This document shows, one piece after another, positions 56,456 to 64,000 of a DNA stretch of 64,000 nucleotides. Position 1 is the stretch's first letter; every line of letters begins with the position of its first letter. The notes beneath the pieces were generated by a model. The model did no database searches and was not told where the DNA came from. It saw nothing but the letters and a program-made list of their open reading frames with translations. The DNA comes from Anaspis maculata (taxonomy: Eukaryota > Arthropoda > Insecta > Coleoptera > Scraptiidae): assembly GCA_949128115.1 (NCBI GenBank), contig OX421967.1, positions 25,250,635 through 25,314,634 of the forward strand, written 5' to 3'. Made by a program: the position numbers and the translations under genes.

Positions 56456-56634
56456 CACATTGACGTCATCCACAATTTCAAAGCACCTGCACAACTTGTG
56501 GCCGAACCTCAGTGTGTACGATTCGAGTCCGGTTTCGGTCAAAGCGTGCAAGAAGTAGTCCTCCATGACGATTTGTTGGACAGGAGCAGTGAAAGAATAC
56601 GCCGCAATGCATTTATCATCATCGGCATCATCAT
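56456..56634 (-). CDS. HPS3: HPS3 (BLOC-2 subunit), exon 2
   Basis: It follows TCTTTTTGCAG (phase 1) and ends before GTGAGTAC (phase 0). It encodes residues 399-458: an acidic DDDADDD start, then CIAAYSFTAPVQQIVMEDYF, LHALTETGLESYTLR and CRCFEIVDDVNV. FLHALTETGLESYTLR is the strongly conserved motif at the end of the HPS3 N-terminal beta-propeller. Confidence 0.93.
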
Positions 56635-57162
56635 CTGCAAAAAGATAACAGCTCAAGAATCACATCCGTGCAATGATTTTTTTAAATTCCAACTTCTTTG
56701 TCGTAACAGGTTGTGATAAGTACTTGTCTATAAAATAATCAGTAAGCTTGACTAAATCTTAATGTGTACCCGAAGTTCGAAATGAAAGACCACCTAACAG
56801 CGACGGAATTATTTGATTTTCCCATTGTAAAGTCCAGTACAGACTTGATACTACACGTCACTGATCTAGTAACGCAAGAACAGGTCAAGTAAACGGCGGA
56901 AGTAACTATGATTCCTTTATTGGAAAACCAAAATAAGGCCTAGCTAGACTTGATTTGTTACTGATTTGTGTTAACGTCAAAGGTGTAAAGGAGAATATAA
57001 CAAATTTTTAATGATACCTAAACGAACGTGTACGTTACTATTGAACTTGAAACTCGGCACATTCCCAGATCAAAACTAATCGAAGAAAAATGTATGTCAA
57101 CTGCACAATACAACCTGTTGCGAAAGCAGACTGAAAATTTTGTAATTCACCAGTTGACTCAC

Positions 57163-58357
57163 CGGCTTCGCTGAAATAGTACAAATAGCCTTCCTGCTGC
57201 GTGGCGATGAAGCAAACAACGCTGCTCAAGCAGTTCCTGTGTTCGCTCTTCAAAATCTTCCCTTCGTAACCCTTCTGCGACTTGTTCAGCTTCTCGTCTA
57301 TGTACAGCGGCCGCATGATCATGCACTTGAACTCTTCGTTCACCTGCTTCTGCGCGCTCTCCACCAAAATCGGCACCAGCTTCAGCTGAATCAAATCGTC
57401 AACGTGATAGTTTTGCAGTCTCTCATTCTCCAAGCGCACCCTGGCCGTCATCTCTCTATCACAAAAAATGAACGGACTATTTTGATTTATCAAACTGTTC
57501 TCTTTGATCACGCTCGGCAAGTTGACCGAGAACTTCTTCCTGGCGTTGCCGATGTTCAGCCTTTCGTCTCTCAGCAGCTTCTCGAAGTCGACGGTTTCGT
57601 CATCGTCGAACGTCATCAGATCCATTTCTTCCACGTCTTTTCCGCTGTCGCTCTGGACGAGCCTGAAGGCGTACATGCTGCCGCTGTCCATGCACGACAC
57701 GTAGTTCTCGGCGATTTCGATGTGAACCGGCGCGAAGGGCAGTTCGATGGTGAGGGGCAGCTCTTCGAAATCGACGAACCGCAGCTTGGAAATGTCGTGG
57801 TTCTTGACTTTGAACGCGTAAATGTTGATCACGTTTCCGGACAGAAGCAGCAAGTTGCCCGAAACCTGACAGCAGGCTATGCAGTTAGGGTTTCGTCGAA
57901 CGGGGATCTCGATCATTTCCAGGCTGCCCAGTTCGCTTTGGTTGGTGGTGGGGGTGACCCGTCCGGCGATCCTGGCCCGCATTGGTTGGACCATGCCACA
58001 CTCCGAGGAGCCCAAGCTGTAGCCGCTGCTGGTCATCTTGGACTGCTGCAGGGCGGCTATGCTGTCCCAGTTCAAGTAGACGCGGACAAAGTTGATCTCT
58101 TTGTTCTGGCGGTTGAACTTGGTCTCGAGCGTGGCGACGAAATCGCCATTCTTGCAATGGACAATCTGGATGGCCTCGTCGACGGTGGGAAACGTGAAAA
58201 GGACGTCCGATTCGCTCTTAAGGTCGCGCACTTCGACGCAGTTGGAAGTGAGGGCGATGAGGAGGCGGTCGGGGGGCGCCACCGTGGAGGCGGTGGGCTG
58301 TTCGACCGTCTGGACATGCTGACTGGCGAAGTGGTGGACTGAGATGACGCGAACCAT
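57163..58357 (-). CDS. HPS3: HPS3 (BLOC-2 subunit), exon 1, N-terminal beta-propeller
   Basis: HPS3 is a subunit of BLOC-2, which with HPS5 and HPS6 directs cargo from endosomes to lysosome-related organelles (pigment granules in insects). The exon starts at ATG (complement of 58355-58357) with MVRVISVHHFASQHVQ and includes FVRVYLNWDSIAALQQ, the counterpart of the AYVNWR motif in vertebrate HPS3. It ends FSEAG at a GTGAGT donor. The 398 residues cover the WD-like propeller. An acidic patch (DSGKDVEEMDLMTFDDDETV) is present. Exons 1-7 total 3504 nt. The 367-codon plus-strand frame at 57239-58342 is a shadow. Confidence 0.93.
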
Positions 58358-58974
58358 GTCTGTAATATCGAGAAAAGAATTGTTTGATAAACCTACTGGT
58401 ATAAGCCAGCACTCGGCAGGTCATTTGAAACAGCCGAAAGTAGAGAAACAAATACCAGAAATCTAGAAAAAAAAGTAGGTATCTGTTTTGGATGGGTCGC
58501 AGAACACACGTATTGATTTTACACCCTTCTGGATCGGCGTTGACTGACATCAAGGAAAAAGAACCAAAAAATTTGCTTACATACCGTCGGTTCCACAAAA
58601 CAGATAATACGAGATTAGTTGATTTGCGATTTTTGTTTTCCAATTTGTAGCTGACTGATGATCAATGGAAATGCTGGTTTATCCCTCAATAATGGAAAGA
58701 TGATGGGTCTAGTTCAGATTTCAGGCATTTTTTGTCAGTAACTACCTAGCATTCAGCAGAAAAATGTTCAGTTAATCTGCAATCAGCCTTGATCGCTGAT
58801 CATCTTTTTTGTGGAACTGACGGTTATTGCAAGGACTTGCAAATATCTCGCCAAGTACAGGGTTGACCAGTAAGTATGCCCACTTTTCGCGAGGCCAATA
58901 CTGGCTTATGAATTGAGGTAGAAAAATGAATCAAAAAGCAGAGGAAAGCTCATTGCATGCCATTTCTATTGATA

Positions 58975-59268
58975 TTGTTACGAGCCACCGATCGAATGAA
59001 GACCCGTTACGATTTGAGGGCTAATTCCACGGGATTTCAAGCAGGTGACCTGGTCTGGTTGTACAATCCTGAACGCAAGAAGGGAAGGTCTCCGAAGTTG
59101 CATCCGTCGCGTTGTGGGAAGGACCGTACACGGTAGTCAAGAGGATCAATGACGTCGTGTACAGAATCCAGCGAGCCCCGGGAGCCAAGATGAAAGTTGT
59201 CCACCTTGATCGCCTTGCACGTTACTCAGGGAATAACGATGAGCCTATTCGGGACGAACAGGCATAAG
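58975..59268 (+). pseudogene. Ty3/gypsy integrase C-terminus
   Basis: The plus strand encodes MKTRYDLRANSTGFQAGDLV, WLYNPERKKGRSPKLHPS, then after a 1-nt shift VVKRINDVVYRIQRAP and MKVVHLDRLARY, to the stop after DEQA near 59268. QxGDLVWLYNP...KLxxxWxGPY and VYRIQ...KVVHxDRL are the integrase C-terminal (chromatin-targeting) blocks of gypsy-group retrotransposons. The copy begins abruptly near 58975 and is frameshifted. A purine tract (AAGAAGGGGGCAGTG) precedes the LTR. Confidence 0.8.
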
Positions 59269-59278
59269 AAGGGGGCAG

Positions 59279-60040
59279 TGTTTAGGACGGCGATTTCCGT
59301 GCAATCTGGAGCACACCTGATCTTTCTAGGCTCTTCCCATCAGGTCTCGTGTTCGTGTACCTACAAGTGCGAAGCTCTGGATATTTCCAGAATATAAGAA
59401 AAAAATAAATAAATGTTTTTTCTCCTTATCGGCTTTTTCTTGCCATAGGAATTTGCCCGTTTAATAATCAATTATACAGACTCAGAAAAGTGCAAATTTC
59501 GGGCAACACAACACCCAGACTTTTCACCGGAAATCGAACCCGGGACTTCCGCGTCGCAGGCAGCCACTAGACCGCCTGCGCCACGGGGCCGTCTCGTCGC
59601 TAAGCTATCGAATATACGCGATAACTTAGCGAATGAAATTTACGTGGCGACTTCAACGGCCGAGCAGCACACATCTGTCCTTTAGCGAAGGTGCCGGATT
59701 CAACGCACGTTGGAATAACACGCGAAATGTGTAGGATTTTTCGAGAGTCGCATAGAAACCGTATGCCGGGTCAGTGTGAAATTTGCCTGAGGACCCATGG
59801 AAGATCCGAGATTAATAGAGGCAGCTTTACAAGGCACCGATCCTCGGCCTACATGTAGTATTGAATTGGAAGTGATCGAGAGCGATAGAAGCGAGTAGTA
59901 CCAGCGATAGTCTCAAGTAAATAATAGTTGGCGTGTATTTACTGTTTATTGTAGTACACAGTAATAAACCGTGTGTGTTTTAAAACGATCGTTTCGAGGA
60001 TCGTTTCAATTATAAACGAAGCCGTATGCGAAATACGTAA
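59279..60040 (+). mobile_element. gypsy LTR between integrase and gag
   Basis: The interval starts at TGTTTAGGACGG just after the polypurine tract and ends before TGGTTTCAGAAAGCGG, which could be a primer-binding site. A tRNA-derived SINE (about 59455-59590) interrupts it. Promoter-like and polyA-like signals (AATAAA near 59962) lie in the downstream third. Exact LTR ends cannot be confirmed without a second copy. Confidence 0.55.
59511..59592 (-). repeat. tRNA-like SINE head inside the LTR
   Basis: On the minus strand GGCCCCGTGGCGCAGGCGGT (A-box) and CCCGGGTTCGATTTCCGG (B-box) are spaced as in a tRNA, but the acceptor-stem halves do not pair. A T-rich plus-strand stretch (59413-59445) could be its reverse-oriented tail. 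Confidence 0.6.
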
Positions 60041-60120
60041 AATTTGGTTTCAGAAAGCGGTATAATTGAGACTAATTCGGCCTGCGACTACAGGACGTTC
60101 GGAACATTCGTGATTTGTAA

Positions 60121-60312
60121 ATGCCGGAGACGAGAAGCATGTCGAAGACAGGAGTCGAAGACACTTTCGCGAGCATCATGGCGATGATACAGGAACAAAA
60201 GGCGGAACGTCTAGAAGAGAAAAAAGAGCAGGAGAAGAGAGGTGAAGAAACAGAAGAATTGAAGAATCTTCTGCAAGAGCAACGTTTAAGAGAAAAAGTA
60301 GAATTGATCTGA
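60121..60312 (+). pseudogene. gypsy gag, N-terminal fragment
   Basis: It begins MPETRSMSKTGVEDTFASIM shortly after the LTR and continues as a Glu/Lys-rich coiled coil (ERLEEKKEQEKRGEETEEL) to a premature stop at 60310-60312. MxETRSMSK-like starts followed by a coiled coil are seen in gag of gypsy-group elements. Nothing of gag or pol follows, so the element is broken here. Confidence 0.65.
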
Positions 60313-62676
60313 AACTGGCACCACAGAAAGATTGAAAATAATTTGCAGGAAATTGAACATTTTTAAAAATTTGAATTTTCCGGGAAAACTTCAAATCTTT
60401 TCCCAAATCATCTTATTGTGAAGATCGTCAATTACGGCTTCACTTTAAGCTCCATCATTAAGGCCCGGTTTCGATAACCCAGGTCTGTTTTACATTTTCA
60501 ACAGAGAAATTCCCGGGAAATTGAAAAGAAAATTGTTGAAAAATGTTCAAAAGCCAGTTACCACTTGAAAAAAAAATGGTGAAAAATTTTTCATGGGATA
60601 AAAAGTTGGAAAATTTGCAGTTTTTTCAAATATGAAAACTCGGAAGCCATGGGTCCAATTTCGAAAATTTTTCCTCCAAAAATTGGTTCAATCCTTTCTT
60701 CAACTTTAATTTCCAGCATGTCTGTACCTAAAATGAATATTTCGTGGGGCTCATCCACGCACATCGCATGTCAAAGTTTGCATTGCATTTTTTTGAAATT
60801 CACAGAATCTGCTAATTTCATTTTGAAAAAATCACCGTCGGAAAACCGGAGCCGTGCCGATTTTGAAAATGGGTCTACACGACACCTAATGCAATCTGCT
60901 TTCGATATCAGTTGAAATTTTTCGAAGTAAGTCGTTCCCCGAGCAGGAATGAATTTTCAAGTGGAGTCCTTAATCAAAAGCGAGTCATCCTGGTCAAAAT
61001 ACGGGCGAGAGGCCCTCTCGGGTGTCAACGGCTAGGAGAAATTTTGAAAATTCATAACGCTCGACTGGAAAATGGTGGAAGATTGCAACTGCAGACTTAA
61101 TTTGACTCTTTTGTTGCTTCCTGTCAAATTTGTTCCCATAATCCATCGGATAGATTTTGAATAATTAAATGGTGAAGTTTTAAACTTTGACATTTTTTAT
61201 TAATTGACAGATGGCAGATAGGGCAATATTTGTCTGTGTACCAAATTTCAAGTCGATCGAATGTACATTGCGGCTGTTACCGTGTATTTATACACACCTA
61301 CACATAATTATTATGTACATACATACAGATAGGCAGAGATCTGAAAATCACTCTGGAAATGGCCATGGCCAATGGAATCGTCATAAGAGACCTCAAAACA
61401 GATATATCCGTCGAAATCTCGAAAAAAAACTTTAGCGCATTCACAATACCTATTCCACTCCCCCTCCTCGTTGGGTAGTGGGTTGAGGAAGTAAAATAAA
61501 CGTCAATTTTTTTTTCAATATTCTCGTATTCCTGAGTGGATTCTATATACCGCTCTGGACTCGGAATGCGATACTTTTGAGACACCTGTACTCCTGTACA
61601 GGTAGATATGTAGGTACTTGACTCAAAAAATACCTACCTACTCAAATCTTGAATGGGTATAGCTAGCTGTAGAGTGTAGGTATAGGTAGGCAGATACCTA
61701 ACTTGATGTTGTCTGTGAAACAAAAAGTAATTCAATCTAAGTGAGTACCATTAACCAGCTATAAACCTTTAGACCCTATAAACCACTGACGCTATAAACA
61801 GATGAGTGCGTTTTGCAGAGATTTCCTTCGTTTCTAACAAACTGAACTCGAAGTATAGTAAAGAGTAAATAGACAATAAATCGTTGACTTCGTTGAAATC
61901 ACCATGAAGTGTTTTATAATGAATGTCTGCTGATAAACAATAATAAACACATTATTATAATAATAAACAATAAAAAACCAATAATAAACAAGACTGGAAC
62001 TCAATAAATGATCAATTCTGAGCCCCATAAGAAGCAATAAACTAGGTATATGGACCGCCGACGCATCCCTACAAGATGCCTACCCTATGACCTAAGTTAC
62101 CCTACAATCCACATTATTATGTATTATACAATCTACAGCTTGATCCACAGTTCACGCGGTAGGTGGTAGGTTCTTTTTATACACCTATTCACGAATCCTA
62201 CCCTAAAAATTACTCGAACTCTTGCCACCCCCGCAAGTTCAAAATAAAACGAAACATCCTTTCCCGGCATCGATTTGTGCACACACATGGGTGTGTTACC
62301 TCTACGTCGAGTTTAATTTACCTAAAAGCAACCCCATTCTGCCCCATAAACCCAATGCTTTGCATTATCGATTTTCACCCCTTTCATAACCACAAATCAA
62401 CCCGATGACATTCGCACCGCGACTCACCTAACAGATCCTCGACCCTCTTCAACCGAATTCCACACAGAAAATCACACTAATAACACTTAATTCGAGATAA
62501 TTGATCATTATTCACCCGAGTCTATTTATTATTGACAAAACGTACTGTTTGGTCTGCTGTTCCCATCGCGGTAGCGCTGACGCCTGACAGCTGTCACTCT
62601 GTCTCTGTCAGTGTCACATTGACAGCTGTCACCGTGACAGACTCCATCGACGACAGCTCTAACGTCATAATAAACG
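60313..62676 (+). other. intergenic region upstream of ND-49
   Basis: AT-rich DNA with AAATTTT-rich stretches (60340-60620), TAGGTA-rich words (61610-61700) and AATAATAAAC repeats (61930-61990). The last 150 bp before the ND-49 start (62560-62660) is rich in TGACAG/CTGTCA words and probably holds the 5' UTR and core promoter. No TATA box is evident. Confidence 0.5.
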
Positions 62677-62774
62677 ATGGCAAGCGCGTTATTGGGCTCG
62701 TTCGCCCGAAAATCAGCGGGTATAGCCCCCCTGAAGCTGTGGGCCAAAAACGGAGCGGCGCTCATCCACACCAG
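62677..62774 (+). CDS. ND-49: NADH dehydrogenase 49-kDa subunit (NDUFS2), exon 1
   Basis: The start ATG at 62677 opens MASALLGSFARKSAGIAPLK, a basic, acid-free mitochondrial targeting sequence. The exon ends CACACCAG|GTAGGT in phase 2. NDUFS2 is a nuclear-encoded core subunit of respiratory complex I in the mitochondrial matrix arm. With its partner PSST subunit it forms the ubiquinone-binding site. The start is chosen because no other ATG in frame gives a targeting peptide and the codons are in phase with exon 2. Confidence 0.9.
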
Positions 62775-62829
62775 GTAGGTGAGAATGCGTTTGTGTCGAA
62801 ATTATGTAACAAAAATGAGGTTATGTCAG

Positions 62830-63052
62830 CGGCGAAAATAAGGCCAAATGGTACCCCGACGCCGAGTTCATCCAGCAGTTCAAGGGCCCCGTGATGTACC
62901 CCGATGAGGTCACCGAAAAGTGGGTGATTCCGCCGTACAACGCTCAACGCGCGCCCGTCGAGAAGTCGGTCAAGAACATGACGTTGAATTTTGGGCCCCA
63001 GCATCCTGCCGCTCACGGTGTGCTGCGTCTGGTGCTGGACCTTGACGGAGAG
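62830..63052 (+). CDS. ND-49: NADH dehydrogenase 49-kDa subunit (NDUFS2), exon 2
   Basis: It follows TTATGTCAG after a 55-bp intron and ends GACGGAGAG|GTACTT in phase 0. It encodes [37 protein letters not shown] and [29 protein letters not shown] is the signature of the 49-kDa/NuoD family and lies near the quinone channel. Residues 34-107. Confidence 0.96.
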
Positions 63053-63110
63053 GTACTTGGCGAATGCTTGCCGCTTGTGTGTCAAACTCTACATCTATGA
63101 TGGCTTTCAG

Positions 63111-63312
63111 GTGGTGAAAAGGTCCGATCCTCACATCGGACTTTTGCACAGAGGCACCGAGAAGCTGATCGAGTATAAGACGTATACGCAAGCTCTGCCG
63201 TATTTCGATCGCTTGGACTACGTGTCGATGATGTGCAACGAGCAGTGCTACAGTCTTGCCGTGGAGAAATTGTTGAATATCGAAGCGCCTTTGAGGGCCA
63301 AGTACATTCGAG
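63111..63312 (+). CDS. ND-49: NADH dehydrogenase 49-kDa subunit (NDUFS2), exon 3
   Basis: It follows TGGCTTTCAG in phase 0 after a 58-bp intron. It encodes [40 protein letters not shown] and [20 protein letters not shown] to a donor CGAG|GTATGG in phase 1. [12 protein letters not shown] and the [10 protein letters not shown] segment are hallmark blocks of the family. About 174 of the expected 450-470 residues are visible. The remaining exons must lie beyond 64000. Confidence 0.95.
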
Positions 63313-64000
63313 GTATGGTTAGGGTCTAGAATTTCTTTACAAATCAGGGTGTCTCAGAATAGGGTCTTTGGTGATTTTTTCATTTGCCTCACTAATGAGC
63401 TCTGTGAATAAAGAATCAATAGCTTTTGCTTCTAATTAGCTTCAGCTAGTTCAGTTAGTTCTTTCACATGGACCGTGAGTTCCGTGAATCGAGTGACCTG
63501 GGCAAATTTTCTAGTTTGGCATTGTGGGCTTGCTGCTTGCCGCCTTCTTACCTGGTGTGAAACTGGCTTGTCCAAAAGTTGAGCTGCGTTGCCTTTCAAA
63601 CTGACATCAAAATGCTGAAATCTTTGAAAAATTGTCATGCTCGGAAATGCGACTCGGGGGTCGCAGATACATATTCTCATCATTGAAAACACCAAAACTG
63701 CACGGGTCCCCCTTGGATTTCACAGCATTCTTGGTTGGTCTTGACTGCCAGGCGGCGCCGACATAAACTCGTCTCGCGCGGTTGCCAAAACCAAGGCAAG
63801 TGGCAAATTAAAGATAATCACAATAAGGGGCCTATACAGTGCAATTTTTTTTGCTTGAGCAGAGAGTTAAATGAAAATGAAAATGAATGTATTTTTTGTT
63901 TTTGCGAAATTTTTAAAATTTTAGGGAGAAAAAACAGCAAACTTATTGCTTATTGCTCAAAAATAATTTAAGTGATTTAAATCATTGGACAAATGGTTGT
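63313..64000 (+). other. ND-49 intron 3 (continues past the window)
   Basis: There is no continuation of the NDUFS2 sequence in any frame up to 64000. A lone CAGGGTGTCTCAGAATAGGG word at 63346 resembles transposon ends elsewhere in the window. The other frames have no known motif. Confidence 0.6.

Noticed and set aside
57239..58342. 367-codon plus-strand ORF
   Set aside because: It lies opposite HPS3 exon 1, whose protein is clearly homologous to HPS3. The antisense frame is a GC-driven shadow.
59511..59592. Functional tRNA gene
   Set aside because: A- and B-boxes are good but the acceptor stem does not pair. A SINE head is more likely. The same reasoning applies to 4935-5015 and 45295-45380.
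62529..63191. Minus-strand ORFs over the ND-49 exons
   Set aside because: They are shadows of the NDUFS2 coding sequence, which has the GPQHPAAHG signature and correct splice phases.

Overview
The window is nuclear DNA of an animal, almost certainly an insect. The supported genes have GT-AG introns and insect-type products, and most of the rest is transposon-derived. Frequent GTAGGTACCTA-type words and the repeat style suggest a sternorrhynchan hemipteran (aphid or mealybug like); that placement is a weak inference.

Three host genes are supported. (1) A Pax3/7 (paired/gooseberry/pairberry) transcription factor gene lies on the plus strand. Five exons between 12031 and 39842 join in frame and encode the paired domain, a Ser50 homeodomain and a Ser/Pro/Asn/His-rich tail. 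The first exon is not certain; a candidate ends at 5603. (2) A complete seven-exon HPS3 gene (BLOC-2 subunit) lies on the minus strand from 58357 to 47258. Its exons sum to 3504 nt, an 1167-residue product with every splice phase closing. (3) The 5' part of ND-49/NDUFS2 (49-kDa subunit of respiratory complex I) lies on the plus strand, with three exons from 62677 to 63312, and continues beyond the window. HPS3 and ND-49 are divergently oriented about 4.3 kb apart. No functional link between the three genes is visible.

Mobile DNA fills the introns and spacers. There are at least five non-LTR retrotransposon fragments (6.8-9.0, 25.9-27.1, 35.8-36.3, 44.2-45.3 and 46.6-46.8 kb), a Penelope-like 3' end with a GIY-YIG nuclease (27.9-28.8 kb), a Ty3/gypsy integrase-LTR-gag junction (59.0-60.3 kb), mariner-type transposase pieces (52.5 and 55.7 kb), and tRNA-derived SINEs.

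The most unusual aspect is how often DNA here is palindromic. Large inverted repeats of 1.6-4 kb occur at 2.0-4.5, 23.3-24.9, 25.7-27.9, 29.7-31.3, 37.0-39.4 and 52.1-56.1 kb, and many short hairpin elements sit between TA dinucleotides. The 23.3 and 29.7 kb palindromes are two oppositely oriented copies of one 1.58-kb element that itself contains a second pair of inverted termini. A separate family with three copies (10.0, 31.8 and 52.8 kb) has conserved AGCGCACTT-type subterminal inverted repeats, a (GTCC)n tract, long internal tandem arrays and a 3' hairpin, which resembles Helentron-associated INE elements.
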